A stretch of DNA of 64,000 nucleotides from Acanthosepion esculentum (GCA_964036315.1 OZ038488.1:63283254-63347253); one strand, 5' to 3'. Positions 1 to 10,543 are shown, numbered from the stretch's first letter. The notes: a model not told the origin generated them from the sequence alone. Program-made: numbers and translations.

Positions 1-716
1 GAAAGCTGATACATACATTCAGAAAAAATTGGCTGAAATTTTCTGAAATGTATAATGAAAAAATAGCGCCTGGAGAATTAAACACTTACAGGGCAGCTTA
101 AAAGCAAGAGACATTTGGATGCAGCAAGTAACCTACTTAATTGGTTTGATTTATGGTTGGCAAAATAAGGCTAAAATGTGATTGGCAAAAATTCAAATGA
201 CAATGACAGAAGACAGGAAGATTAGAGGGCCATAATCCTGACAGAAAATGGCATATAAAAATAAAAATAAAATATTTTTCGAATGAATTTTTCATATTTT
301 GGCATCCAAAACAGATATTCCATCCCAGCCTAATTTCTGCTAAAAACTTTTCTTAATTGCAATTCATTTATACCATTTTTATTTATTTGTATCTGTCATT
401 TTTGATGCGCCCCAAGAAATGCTCTCAGTAATTGTAACTGCAATAATTACTGCTGCTGCTTAAATCATGGCTAGCTCTACATTCATATCCTAGGAAAGAT
501 TTGCATCAATTATTTGATTATATGAATTTTATATTTTATTCTGAAGACTGCATTGTGTGACAATGGGGGATAGTCTGCAACTTAATATTTTTAATGGAAA
601 ATTACCAAACTTGCAATAAAAATATTTCTCGGGTTTACCTGCATGTTAAATGTATGATGAAATGAAGTGTAATATAGACAATTCAGAGCGTTTCCAATAT
701 TAATTATTTTATGAGT
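1..716. other. AT-rich stretch, nothing recognised
   Basis: I find no coding region, RNA gene or clear repeat here. Open frames are short and dominated by AT-rich codons, with no family motif on either strand. Confidence 0.5.
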
Positions 717-1105
717 ATTTTTTATGAAAAGTAAGTAAAGAAATTTAAAAAAATAAGTTTGTAAAGATAATTTACACATGAATTGCAAAGAATTAAAAAC
801 ATATTCAATAATCTATGTTGTAACTGTTGTCCTCATCTTTATTGCCATATTCACGACGTTTCGGCTATTGTACGCTCCGGCCTTCTTCGGTGGATAGATC
901 GTCCCAGTTCATTTTTTATGAAAAGTAAGTAAATAAATTTAAAAAAAATAAGTCTGTAAAGATAATTTACATATGAATTGCAAAGAATTTTTAAAAAATT
1001 CAATAATCTATGTTGTAACTGTTGTCCTCATCTTTATTGGCATATTCACGACGTTTCGGCTATTGTACGCTCCGGCCTTCTTCGGTGGATAGATCGTCTC
1101 AGTTG
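717..1105 (-). repeat. 194-bp tandem direct repeat with hammerhead-like motif in each unit
   Basis: Two nearly identical units (717-910 and 911-1105) lie head to tail. Read on the minus strand each contains CCGAAGA, a GGC/GCC pair around a loop, then GAAAC, which is the layout of a hammerhead ribozyme core with one core change (U4 is C) and one extra base before stem II. The core segments are about 859-890 and 1054-1085. Penelope-like elements are known to carry hammerhead motifs in directly repeated terminal regions, so I infer a Penelope-type terminal repeat remnant. No reverse transcriptase of that class is visible in the window. Confidence 0.55.
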
Positions 1106-1171
1106 TACATGCCATGCCTTTTCCGGATGTTTCAGTTATTTCCCTTTAACTAAACTCTCCAAAGGTTTGTT

Positions 1172-1233
1172 CACCACTGCAGCGTACAACGGCCGAAACA
1201 TTGTGAATATGGCAATACATATGAGTACAACAG
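1172..1233 (+). repeat. Inverted partial copy of the 717-1105 repeat
   Basis: The plus strand here reads GCGTACAACGGCCGAAAC followed by TTGTGAATATGGCAATAC. This matches the reverse complement of the two upstream units. The three copies together could fold back on themselves, as expected for a terminal repeat next to an inverted partial copy. Confidence 0.6.
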
Positions 1234-1557
1234 TCCGATCAATCTAAATAATGTAAACTTATGTTGTGATTTGTTAATTATTTCTAAATATGTAATTTTT
1301 TAAATTTTTTTCTCTATTCTTGAAATGAGTGAAGAAGTCAAGTGAGGAGTTTACCGCATATAAAGCTGTACATGTGAATCCCCTAAAGACTGAAAGTTCC
1401 TCAATATACGGCCCAGAACTGTCAATTTCAGACAGTTTTGACCCATGCAGCTCTTTTTTTTTTTTCATTTGTTCGGCAATCCTGACATTTTGAAAATAAA
1501 ATATTTAGGTCAGTTACATTATTTATATCCACCAACACAGATATTTACACCTCCGAC

Positions 1558-1800
1558 TTGTCCACGGAGTATAATTATTTTCCACAGTCCAACCGTTCAC
1601 TCACAGGCGGGATGTGTGCAAGTCTCTCACTGCTCTCTCGCTACTACCATGGAAAGTGTTTGGATGAACTGTATCTCCTGGTTCCACTAGGTCTGACCAT
1701 AACGGCAAGGACCCGCCATACCACTTGCATAGTAACAAACAACCCTCATTCCCTTTGTAGTCTATCGGCGAGAAGTACGTTCTACTCTGATGTAATGAAT
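1558..1800 (+). mobile_element. LINE fragment, reverse transcriptase C-terminal region (type D)
   Basis: The translation includes RYYHGKCLDELYLLVP and, further on, ARTRHTTCIVTNNPHSL. These resemble the region after the polymerase domain in CR1/Jockey-like non-LTR retrotransposons (pattern FYRYFHGKCS.EL..LVP). A related minus-strand copy lies at 53135-53745. The frame is open for about 90 codons but has no catalytic part, so this is a dead fragment. Its continuation is displaced to 2095 by an insert. Confidence 0.7.
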
Positions 1801-2094
1801 ATGCATACACCTGTGTTCCCCCTCACAGGAATATGATTGGCTGGTGTCAGTCATAAATACAGACTGACGTGGAGGTACGATAGAGAGACCAAGTCTATGA
1901 CGACGCCCATTGGACTACGCCATTGGATATCCTATTGGTCTACGCCTATTGCCTACCTCTATTGACTACGACTACGACGAGTACCAGTCGATTACGGTTA
2001 CCTGCGAGATTGTACTACTTGGTTACAGTAGCCAAAACCACTTAGCTACCTCGAACAAATATATCATACTCAAGCAGCATCTTCCCGCGAACCA
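1800..2094 (+). mobile_element. Insert splitting a LINE; possible solo LTR fragment with short minisatellite
   Basis: The LINE coding pattern stops near 1800 and resumes near 2095. The insert has GATTGGCTGG (a CCAAT-type box in reverse) followed about 20 bp later by ATAAATACAGACTGACG, which resembles a CAAT/TATA pair of an LTR promoter. It then holds a degenerate run of CTACGCC.ATTGG units of about 12-18 bp at 1895-1985. No target-site duplication was defined. A solo LTR is inference; the insert boundaries are approximate. Confidence 0.35.
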
Positions 2095-2300
2095 CTTCTC
2101 TGTGGAGCAGTCTCCCAAGAGGATGTTTCCCCCATCACTCGAATCTTAACCTGTTCAAGTCTAGAGTTAACTGTTATCTTCCCCTCCTATCTATATAAAC
2201 TACCCCTTAACGTAATCCTCTACCTCGAGGGCACCTGGGCTTTCTACAAGGCAAATCCTACTGTAAAGGCAAAGAAATGAAGGAAGTTCCACTACGACAG
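2095..2300 (+). mobile_element. LINE type D, 3' continuation
   Basis: The frame reading LPRGCFP followed by NLNLFKSRVNCYLPLL matches the terminal pattern of CR1-like LINE proteins (LP..CFP...NL..FKS.VN..L). It continues the fragment interrupted at about 1800. There is no recognisable poly(A)-like or microsatellite tail. Confidence 0.6.
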
Positions 2301-2337
2301 TTATTTCTACTCCGTTGGACACTTCTCTGAAAACTAC

Positions 2338-2630
2338 GGATGTGCATGTGGCATAATGATTAGCGGCTAGAAATGAAAAATCTGAGAGCCGAACTAATCG
2401 GGTTCATTACATTCACTTGTGCGCAAATACCCTTGGGAAAGGTATAAAGCTATTTCCGCTTTTCAACTATGGGTTAAATAGTAAGACTTGTATCTGGAAA
2501 AATCACTGTTATTCTAAAGAAAACGTTAATGCAATATTCCGTCGCAAAAAGATACATTCTTCTTGTCATCTCAAAATATATTTTGGATTTAAATGACCTA
2601 CGAAATTTCGATAAACCGTAAAAAAAAAAC
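2338..2630 (+). mobile_element. tRNA-derived SINE (family 1), plus orientation
   Basis: The head has an A-box-like GGCATAATGATTAGCGG and a weak B box (GAGAGCCGAACTAATC). The body contains CCCTTGGGAAAGGTATAAAG and ends with GATAAACCGT followed by an A run. The same body and tail occur at 7838-8205 and 35001-35377, where a 5S rRNA-like head is also present. Here the 5S part is missing. Confidence 0.65.
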
Positions 2631-3094
2631 AACAAATCAAAACCGAAAACCCCACAATCTTGACCTCTCAAGTCAAAGGTTTATCACTATTTGTTCTTCT
2701 TATCCGCATAATCATAACTTCCTTCTTCTTGCTTCAACCTTTACTACCACTCTACCACGAGTGGCTCCTGAGCATTGTATTGAGTGAAATTTAGTATATG
2801 ACGAAGGTACCTGGAAAAATTTATTCACTCAAAACCGACGGAATGCATAGTTTAAATGAAAATTAGCATGATGTTTTCGAAAGCGAAGAGAAATAATTCA
2901 AGGTTTGAATAATAATTACAAGAATTTAGTTAAATAGAATATTTTTTCAGTTAAATGATGGCCATTTCGTCATTTAAAAATACACATACGATCTTTTTTC
3001 CTCGCTAGGAGTAGATAAGATTGCCTATCGTCCGGTTCACACTTCTTTTGAACAGAAGTATAGGTTTATATATTCTTTCCTTTTCAGGATTGAG

Positions 3095-3195
3095 TTTCTA
3101 GTTCTTTTTTTTTTTCCTTTTCCTTCTCTTTCATTTTTAGCAATCTTTTGCATCTTATTGGCATTATCGCCTTGCTTGAGATAAATTGGAACAAA
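3095..3195 (+). mobile_element. LINE type A 3' end fragment
   Basis: The string TGGCATTATCGCCTTGCTTG matches the 3' end seen in the longer type A copies (for example near 4090, 22800, 42610 and 50660). Only the tail remains. Confidence 0.5.
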
Positions 3196-3544
3196 AAAGC
3201 GAGTTTAACTTCTGTTTCGTATCACCTTATCTAAAGTCGTAAAGTTTCAACATCTAACTTCAAACCAAAGAGATAAACCTGAACTCATAAAATCGGCTTA
3301 ACTCACAAGATAAAAATAACGCTGGATTCCAACATAAAAGTACAAATGATATTTCGGAATACCAATGATAGTTTAGGAACAACATGAATTACAATAGATC
3401 TTTTAGATAATACTCGTTTACCCATACTATTTAAAAATGATGGTAATATTTAAATCATTTTGCCCTTTTTATTTTGTACTTTCTGTATTAGTAATCAAGT
3501 ATTTTATCTATTAGCTAGGAAGGATAATTTCGTGGTAATTATAT

Positions 3545-4125
3545 TGAAGCAATTGCTAGGTATCCTGCTAGGAAAGTTGGTTGCAAGAATCTTGTACATT
3601 AATAAATATACCATTTTGAATATTACTACCATATCTGGTCTGGAGCTTCTACATCATATCTCAAGATTAGTGACACAATGCGAAGAAGGGTCTGCAATGT
3701 AATCGGTCCTGACCTGGCATCTCGACTTCAGTCACTTTCTCACCGACATAACGTGGCTTCCCTCTGTCTTTTCTACTAACATTTTCATGGCAATTGTTGG
3801 GATAAGCGATTTCTTCCCTGATTTCACGAACGCTTGAACTAGATTGGCAGTTAGATCTCACCGTTTTAATGTTGAACAAGGTAAATGTAACCGTATTTTC
3901 TATTCTAATAGTTACCTTTCTTGCATTTCTCTCCTGTGGAACTGTCGATTTCCTGCTTCTCTGCTACCGAGAATCTTCAATAATTTAAATGCGTCTTGCG
4001 TCTTTCTGAAATCTGTTATTTCATTGCCCTTTCTCCTCACTATATTCTTCTCATTCTCTTTCACTTCTAGTAACCCCCCTTGCGTCTTAGTGTCTTTATA
4101 ACCTTACATGGAGTGAACTGATTTT
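3545..4125 (+). mobile_element. LINE type A (CR1/Jockey-like) 3' portion
   Basis: The decayed translation matches other copies: a stretch ending in C-N-V-I-G-P-D-L-A-S-R-L-Q-S, then CNRIFYSNSYLSCISLLWN, a region lying C-terminal to the polymerase domain. The 3' end has TTGCGTCTTAGTGTC shortly before the junction. Frameshifts and stops break the frame throughout. It is 5' truncated, the usual result of incomplete target-primed reverse transcription. Confidence 0.7.
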
Positions 4126-4129
4126 TCAA

Positions 4130-4425
4130 AAAAAAATGGACAAGAATTATACTGGATGCAAGAGTTATGCGAACTATCAGAGAAATTCTGAGAATACCAA
4201 AAACTGAACATGTGACCAACGAGGAAGTTCCAAAGAAAATGATACACAAAAAGGAGACGTTCAATTAAAACCCTGGAAGTAAAAGTTAGGGACACATTAA
4301 GAAGAAAAGAGGATTTGAAATATTCAAAACTCAAAAGACATATTGAAGGCAGCGAGGAGAAAGGGAAAATGCCAAATTTTATAAACAGATGGCAGAGCAG
4401 AAAAATGGTAAAAAGTCAAATATTG
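4130..4425 (+). mobile_element. LINE type B C-terminal fragment
   Basis: Reading frame pieces give ILRIPKTEHVTNEEVPKKM, matching the region (LRIPWTEHVSNEEVL) downstream of the reverse transcriptase in a widespread invertebrate non-LTR element. Related pieces occur at 28680, 43625, 48540, 51120 and 53757. A stop follows within about 20 codons. Confidence 0.65.
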
Positions 4426-4429
4426 CTTC

Positions 4430-5330
4430 GAACTACATGAAAGTGGAACATGTTCATAGTTATGACCCTAGAAGTCCTAAAAGCACACTGCACATAAATG
4501 TATATCGTCGCATGTAAGAAAGAAATTTACTTTTAAAGTAATTTAAAATGAACATATCCAAAGCAAGCAAACAAGAACTGAAAGGCTATAGATTAGCAAC
4601 TTGCTGGTTTTTTTTAGGAAAGACATATTCAGTTAATATGGTAATACGTGGCCTAATCACATATTGGTATCGGATAATAGCAACAGAATATTTCGTTGCT
4701 ACTAAGAAGGGTCGTTTGGGATGGAGAACGACATATCAAACCTAGATGTGTTATTAAATATCGAAATAAATCTTTTCATAATATATGAATCCCTATGTAA
4801 ACATTTGTTGCTTATAACTAAATCTGCAAGTACCTTATATCAGGTGTCTTCTTTTGGGCGGGAATCGTACCCCTTTCCATGTGAAGTAGTGTATTCTAGT
4901 CCTTAAAGAGAAGTCATTACGGGGCCGATGAATATATAAATTTATATTTTGTCTTAGATTAGATAAGTCTTTTTTTAATAATTTTAGATATTCTAAGAAT
5001 CTTATCATAGACAGTTCTTTGAGAAGCGAGTTGAATAAATCATACTTAAAAGCGTCAGCTCTTATACTATCACTGAAATTAAGCAGCGCCAAGTCTGTTT
5101 AGTATATTTGATTGGCGGTCACTAGGTAACGAAAGCAACGTTGGAATAAACACCAACACAAAAAATCACACGTTTTAAAATAGGGGAGGTATAAAATTTA
5201 GCGGTGCCTACAATGACAGACGATTGTTTCTGAATATCTTTCGTGTGCTTTGCTAATAAACCACAAAAAGCCAGAGATGAGAAGAAAAGTTTCACATTCA
5301 TATCTGTGCATTGTTGTAACTTAGTAGTAA
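4430..5330. other. No recognisable gene or repeat
   Basis: Several open frames of 60-90 codons occur but none shows a domain, signal peptide with a plausible context, or similarity to the repeats elsewhere in the window. Confidence 0.4.
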
Positions 5331-5334
5331 AGAT

Positions 5335-5415
5335 AATGGTGCGTTTTATCCAAGGTTTGGGATGCAGACCCTGGTTGCCACCCAAGGCTAGATAGTCTAA
5401 TCTGCGCTGCTATTT
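5335..5415 (-). mobile_element. SINE family 1b body fragment
   Basis: The plus strand reads GGTTGCCACCCAAGGCTAGA and then CTGCTATTTA, the same body module seen at 50185-50240 and 51880-51940. Only this part is left. Confidence 0.45.
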
Positions 5416-5441
5416 AAACTAATTTTCATTTTTTCAGTTGT

Positions 5442-5467
5442 TGTAATAATAATAATAATAATAATAG
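5442..5467. repeat. (AAT)n microsatellite
   Basis: An uninterrupted AAT run immediately precedes a LINE type C fragment, as does the longer run at 6112-6160. Confidence 0.9.
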
Positions 5468-5477
5468 CGCTAGAACC

Positions 5478-5990
5478 CAATGAATATAAAACACGCCATG
5501 ATAGTGTGTCCCAATATCTGCACTGGAAAATATGCAACTTTTACGGGAAGGAAACTAAAAGAAACCGGTATGAACATCACCCAGACCCGGTTACACAATT
5601 AAGACCTGTAACAATTTTATAGGACTTTGCAATACACAGACAGAACAATCAAAGCTAATCGCCTAGACATAGGGATCAAAGACCAAAAGAACAGAATGTG
5701 CTTTCTTATTGACATGTCAGTCCCTGCAAATTGTAAAGGATCTTTGAAGATCTTAACAAAAAACTATCAAAATACAAGGATCTTGAAGTGGAAATCTAAC
5801 ACATGTGGCATATGAGGACATAAATACTTCCAGTACTGGTTGGACCACGCGGATTGATTGGAAAAGGTTCAAATAGACTTATTGAACGGATTACTGGTAG
5901 CTCATGCCTTAAAGAAATACAAAAACTTATACTAGAACAGCTCACACATTACGAAGAACTTTATCTATGTAAAATGTGTGTGATCTTTGA
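5478..5990 (+). mobile_element. LINE type C C-terminal region, copy 1
   Basis: The frame at 5627-5815 reads YTDRTIKANRLDIGIKD, then NRMCFLIDMSVPANCKGSLK. It matches the C-terminal domain (pattern TDR.I.ANRPDII..D....C..ID...P.D) found after the reverse transcriptase in a common metazoan non-LTR element. An upstream frame has YEHHPDPV, matching the conserved WYEHQP motif of that domain. Frameshifts separate the pieces. Confidence 0.65.
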
Positions 5991-6111
5991 GTTTTTGTTT
6001 TTTATAAAATAAAAAAAAGAAGTTCCGTGGAAAATGTCACGAAGCCATTTGTGACCTTAAGTCTCTGGTTGGAAGCCAGGAGAAAATGTTTGTACATCAG
6101 AAGTCAAAGGC

Positions 6112-6159
<48 letters not shown>

Positions 6160-6160
6160 C
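6112..6160. repeat. (AAT)n microsatellite
   Basis: About sixteen AAT units lie between the two type C LINE fragments. The position suggests a retroposed tail or insertion into a trinucleotide array. Confidence 0.9.
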
Positions 6161-6800
6161 GAAACCACTGAGAGATGGTATGAACACCAACCAGACAGTT
6201 ACCCAAAATAACTATCCTCTGGGACGTGTCAATTCAAACTGACAGGGAAATAAAAGCCAACAGACCTGATATTATCATAAAAGACAAGGAATTCAGGAAA
6301 TGTATGCTTATTTACATAGCAGTACCATCTGAGAGAAACTCCTCCAGGAAAATTATCGAGAAATTGTCCAAATAAAAGGACCTAGAGATCGAGATTAACA
6401 GGATGTGGAGAATGAAGACTGAAACTGTACCAATAGTAATCGGAGCTCTGGGCCTCGTGAGAAAAGGAATGGACAATTTTACTAAGAGTGTCCTACGTAA
6501 CATCAACATACAAGTTGCCCAGAAAATAAATCTCCAAGGAACATCCTATATACTAAGAAAAGAGTTATCAATTAAATGACAATTCTCCTATAGGACCTAA
6601 GGATCATAGTTTGAATCCAGCTATACAGTATACAAAGCAGGAAACATAACACACAAACAATAATACTAATACACTTGCAACAACTCTTATTACATACCTT
6701 ACTATACGGGCAATAATGCTTCGTTGTTATACTTACCCTGTTTTGAAAGACAAACACCTGAAGAAAACCTAAGGTTTTACGTCTGAAACATTGTTAGTAG
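6161..6800 (+). mobile_element. LINE type C C-terminal region and 3' end, copy 2
   Basis: The translation has ERWYEHQPDSYPK and, after frameshifts, matches to TDREIKANRPDI and the following aliphatic-acidic pattern. The 3' part holds CCTGAAGAAAACC, a 5-bp hairpin at 765-777 past 6000, and GAAAC at 6785-6789. That mimics a hammerhead core but has seven extra bases between stem II and GAAA. The element is dead, with many stops. Confidence 0.65.
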
Positions 6801-6962
6801 AGCAACTATTCAAATAATAAATCGAGCAAATTTGCATCCTCATTTTCCGAGGTGATTGGATCCATAAAAGGTGATGCAAATGTCTCAGAGTTGAATGTAG
6901 ACCGTTCCTAACATATAAAAATCTCTACTTTTCGGTATATTATTCAATTCCGTCTTTCTATG

Positions 6963-6965
<3 letters not shown>

Positions 6966-7012
<47 letters not shown>
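6966..7012. repeat. (TA)n microsatellite
   Basis: A pure alternating TA run of about 46 bp. Confidence 0.95.
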
Positions 7013-7015
<3 letters not shown>

Positions 7016-7837
7016 TTTATTTCGTTTTTTTTTAGAAAGCCCTCAATTACACACAGGTCCCTGGAGAAAATACGTTACAAAATCCCTCATTTGCGTTGCG
7101 ATCCACATCAAAACCAACTTTTAAAGAGCAAAAAGGAAAAGAAAAATTACAAAAAAAAGAAAAAGTGTTTTTCAAACATAGCTTTCAGGTAAGCAAAAGA
7201 AATCGACGAACAGAAACTGGCAAGTCGTCTTCGGAGCCCATTGGAAAGGAACGTGACGTGATTGCTCATGCGCAAAAGCAAACATACAATGACGATGTGT
7301 TGGCGCCAAATCGACGCTGGAGGCAGTAACAATTCACACTAGTCATTTCCTTCACACACATTTCCAGAATGTACAAGCCAGAAAGAGGTTACTTATTTAA
7401 AACGTTTGCGGGTAGATGGTAGTGATTAATGGTATTTTTGACCGCTTGGGCAGACTGGAAGGAAATCGGTTGGCTGTAGTAGATCGGATGTGGAATGTTT
7501 GATGAGGTGTGATGCGGCTTTTCGTGCAAGAAGGCTTGCGCTCTTAAATGTCTATCATTTTATTTGCTTGAATGGAAGCAATTCAAGTATGTAGACTGAC
7601 TCTTCCTATCAAGATGTTTCTTTCTTCTCCTAACCAGCACTATTCGAAAAGATTTTAACCTTTTTTTTTCCTGTAGATAAACAGAGAAAAACACGGGAAA
7701 CAACGTAGAATAAGCGCTTTGTAATAATAACTGAGTTTATACAAATTGGCTCAAAAATCTTTGCGGGAACCGATTATAAAGACGAAATATCGAACTGGAA
7801 AGCCCAAAACACATTTTATAACACCGCATTTGCTAAC
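7013..7837. other. No recognisable gene
   Basis: One frame at 7096-7329 encodes a lysine-rich peptide with no family motif; its composition follows the local A-rich sequence. Nothing else is recognisable. Confidence 0.4.
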
Positions 7838-8205
7838 ATTGATTTTTTAGGGTTTGTCAACCATTTACAGGTTGTTTAAAGCCAGAAAATATTTCTAGAG
7901 TGTAAGAACATTTTGGAGTTAATAATGCTTTAGTGATACATGTCTTACTAATTAACCCATAACTGGGGGAGTATAGGTGGATTTATACCTTCCCCATGTG
8001 TATGAACGCGTAAGTGAATATGACGAAACCGAGTGAAATTGGAAGTCAACTCTCCGATTAACAATTCCATTACACCATCCGCACATCCAAGTTTACAGCA
8101 CTTAGTTTTCCAAAACAGTCACCCATCTAGGAACTGACCAGGCTCGGTGTTGTTTAACTCAACTGATTGTACGGGAACCGGTGTTATAACGTGATGTGGC
8201 CTTAA
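7838..8205 (-). mobile_element. 5S rRNA/tRNA chimeric SINE (family 1), near full length, minus
   Basis: Read on the minus strand the element starts with a 5S rRNA-like segment (about 8205-8092) that keeps the order of 5S landmarks, including a GGCCACATCACG start and an AGC-rich internal control region. A tRNA-like module follows (about 8090-8020, GTGTAATGGAATTGTTAATC then GAGAGTTGACTTCCAATTTC). The body then contains GGGGAAGGTATAAATCCACC and ends near 7838. Pol III internal promoters of both 5S and tRNA type are therefore joined in one element. A comparable copy is at 35001-35377. Confidence 0.75.
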
Positions 8206-8476
8206 GCTTACATTTACTCGCAGTACGCTCACAATCACGATTTTTAATTATTAGTTAAACTACTTGCAAGTTTCAATAAATTAGTCGTAAAGAAAGCCAT
8301 ATTGCATCGTTAAATATTTGACATTAACAACTTGCAACAAGAATCGAAAGTATGAAAGCTGGTCATTATTTAAAGAAGTAAGAGAGTACAAGTGAAAAGA
8401 TTAAAAACCAACAAGGTTTCCATTTTGCTAAAGCACACTTTAAACGCATGTGGGTGTTGCTGCCGTTCTAACTTCC

Positions 8477-8652
8477 CTTTCTCTCTTGCTCTCTTTCTTT
8501 TTTTCTTTCTTTCTTTTTTCTTTCTGTCTTTCGTTTTCTTTTTTCTTTTTTCTTTCTTTCTTTTTTTCATTTTTTTTTTCTTTCTTTCTTTCTTTCTTTC
8601 TTTTTTTTCTTTCTTTTTTTCTTTCTTTCTTTCTTTCTTTCTTACCCTCTTC
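8477..8652. repeat. (CTTT)n polypyrimidine tract
   Basis: Long CTTT/TTTC runs with T expansions. Open frames in this stretch encode only Phe/Leu/Ser or Lys/Glu/Arg low-complexity peptides and are not genes. Confidence 0.9.
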
Positions 8653-8874
8653 CCCTACACGCAAGCCGCTATTGGCCCGTTTGCCGGGCCGTCGCTGGCA
8701 ACGCCAGCGGTCCTCTGGTGGCAGCCATCGGCGGCCCACCGATGCGTCTCCAGCGGTCAGCCTCCGGCGGTTCGCCAGTCGTAACATTGCCGAGACAAAC
8801 ACGCCGGTTGGCCACCAGCAGTAAATGCTAGTGGCAACGCCACCCAGTAGCAGATTGATGGCTTGCGTGTAGGG
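8653..8874. mobile_element. GC-rich 222-bp element with 15-bp terminal inverted repeats
   Basis: The left end CCCTACACGCAAGCC (8653-8667) and right end GGCTTGCGTGTAGGG (8860-8874) are perfect inverted repeats. The interior is strikingly GC-rich compared with its surroundings and full of short hairpins (for example GCTGGCAACGCCAGC and GTGGCAACGCCAC). It sits inside the polypyrimidine tract, with CTTT sequence on both sides. It has no coding capacity. I infer a non-autonomous DNA transposon of unassigned superfamily; I could not define a target-site duplication. Confidence 0.6.
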
Positions 8875-8940
8875 TCTCACCTTTCTTTCTTATTAGTATC
8901 TACACTTTTCTTTTCTCATTATATGCAAACTGCATCTCGA

Positions 8941-9170
8941 TTTACGGCCATATCACGTTGAAACACCGGTTCCCGTATGATCTCCGAAATCAATCATCGT
9001 CGAGCCTCGTCAGTACCTAGGTAAGGTTCGCTTGGAAATACCAGATACTGTAAGCCGGGATGTGCGGCGGGTGTAATGTATAAAGGCTTGGAAATGTTAA
9101 TCAGAAAGCTAAGTTCCGACACCCGTTGAGTCGTTATATTCCCTTAAAAAATATAATAAATAATTAGTGT
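8941..9170 (+). mobile_element. 5S rRNA/tRNA chimeric SINE (family 1), plus
   Basis: The first 115 bases (TTACGGCCATATCACG to ATACTGTAAGCC) align by eye along the whole of a eukaryotic 5S rRNA, including the GAGCCTCGTCAGTACCTAGG segment that corresponds to the 3' internal control region. A tRNA-like module follows from 9057 (GGTGTAATGTATAAAGGC, then AAGCTAAGTTCCGACACC). The body decays after about 9140. Confidence 0.75.
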
Positions 9171-10049
9171 AATATTTTTGCCATAAACTCTCAAAAACAA
9201 AAAAAAAATATGCATATAAAATTACATTCATCATATGTTTAGATTTTATTCCAATTCTTACCCATTCTTTTAAAAACGATAAATATTGTCGAGGAGTGAA
9301 GGTAGTTTAAATAATAGTGGTGTCAACGGAAAAACCGTCCTTTTGACACTCCGTTTTTTTTTTTTCGGACACGTACGTCCATGTTTACCAATAAATCATT
9401 GTAGTCCCGACATTTCAACGATTAAAAATAGCTTCAAACGAATGAATACTTTATGTTTTAAAAAAAGAGAATCGTTCCTTCAAAACCATAAATGTTCGCT
9501 ACAGAATCACAAAATGCTTTAACAAATAACAAAGACCACATCACTTGAAAACTTACGACGACAACAACAACAACAACAAAAATGGATATCACATGTAACT
9601 AGAAGAGGAAAGAATGATATCATCACGGTGTTTATTTACCGCACTACCTTAAAGAGGTAGGAAACTGCTGCCAATTCTAGAATGAACGATAACAGTTAAT
9701 AAACTTGAGAAGACCTGAAAAACATTTTTAGGAATGATTTTGTATATTTCATCCGACAGTAAAGCTAACTGTTCGGTCAGTAAATGCTGGGTGTTTCCTG
9801 TAGGGAAATGTCTAATCTCGCCATTACTATTTATTTTAAGACGTCTAGATAATACCAATTTTCAGTGAAGCCTATACTTCGTTTGATGCAAACTGAACAG
9901 TGAAATAACTATATTTACGATAGAAAATTATATAATACACATCTGTTTAAGTTCATCTTGATAGCAATAAATTATTGAAAATCATGAATCCGACAGTTAA
10001 TTATTAGTTAATTACTTATTTAGAATTATTTAGATTTATTGAGATGGAT
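9171..10049. other. No recognisable gene; (CAA)n at 9553-9582
   Basis: A short ACAACAACAACAACAAC run is the only simple repeat. Open frames up to 78 codons show no known motif. Confidence 0.4.
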
Positions 10050-10200
10050 GCACAATGGATATATTTGGGTTGATAAGTAACGAGAACTCGGAGATTTCCA
10101 GTTCGTTGCATTAACTTCCGCACACGTACCCTTGGGAAATCCACTATTTCTACCCCAGCTATTGGTCTATAAGGGTCTATAAGCTTAGTTGGTTATAGGT
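10050..10200 (+). mobile_element. Decayed SINE family 1 copy
   Basis: GTACCCTTGGGAAA, a CCACTATTTCTACCCCAGC stretch and a degenerate AGTTCGTTGC before them match the body of family 1 SINEs, with loss of the usual head. Confidence 0.4.
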
Positions 10201-10310
10201 TAGGCCAAGCTAAACTCTGAATTCAACCCAGCCTAGTGAAGGTTATTTTACCCAAGACATACCTACTGCTACGGCTGCAGTACATATGGTGCCCGAATGG
10301 ATGGCGTGAT
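10200..10310 (-). repeat. Dispersed repeat with CTCTGAATTCAA motif
   Basis: The string AAACTCTGAATTCAACCC followed by AAGGTTATTTTACCCAAGAC recurs in altered form at 12025-12120. Reversed it gives a possible B box (GGGTTGAATTC), so it may be a tRNA-derived SINE head. Confidence 0.35.
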
Positions 10311-10326
10311 CAAAACGTTAAACTGT

Positions 10327-10418
<92 letters not shown>
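10327..10418. repeat. (CA)n(TA)n array
   Basis: A CA run passes directly into a TA run. The apparent YIYIYI open frames are repeat translation. Confidence 0.95.
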
Positions 10419-10527
10419 TAGTTACTCTATATATATATACCAGTTACTGTACTCAATACTTAACTTCATTGGTACGGGATCTAAATATTCCTACCAGAGC
10501 CTATACTTAATACAATGTTTTTTTTTA

Positions 10528-10543
10528 TCTATCTATCTATCTA

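Noticed and set aside
5440..6160. CRISPR-like regularly spaced repeats among the AAT runs
   Set aside because: The trinucleotide runs are simple repeats next to LINE fragments; there is no repeat-spacer structure.
7096..7329. Lysine-rich 77-codon frame as a nuclear-protein gene
   Set aside because: The composition follows A-rich DNA, an equally long antisense frame exists, and no motif is present.
8392..8880. Overlapping frames of 124 to 146 codons rich in Phe/Leu/Ser or Lys/Glu/Arg
   Set aside because: These are translations of the CTTT tract and the adjoining GC-rich TIR element.
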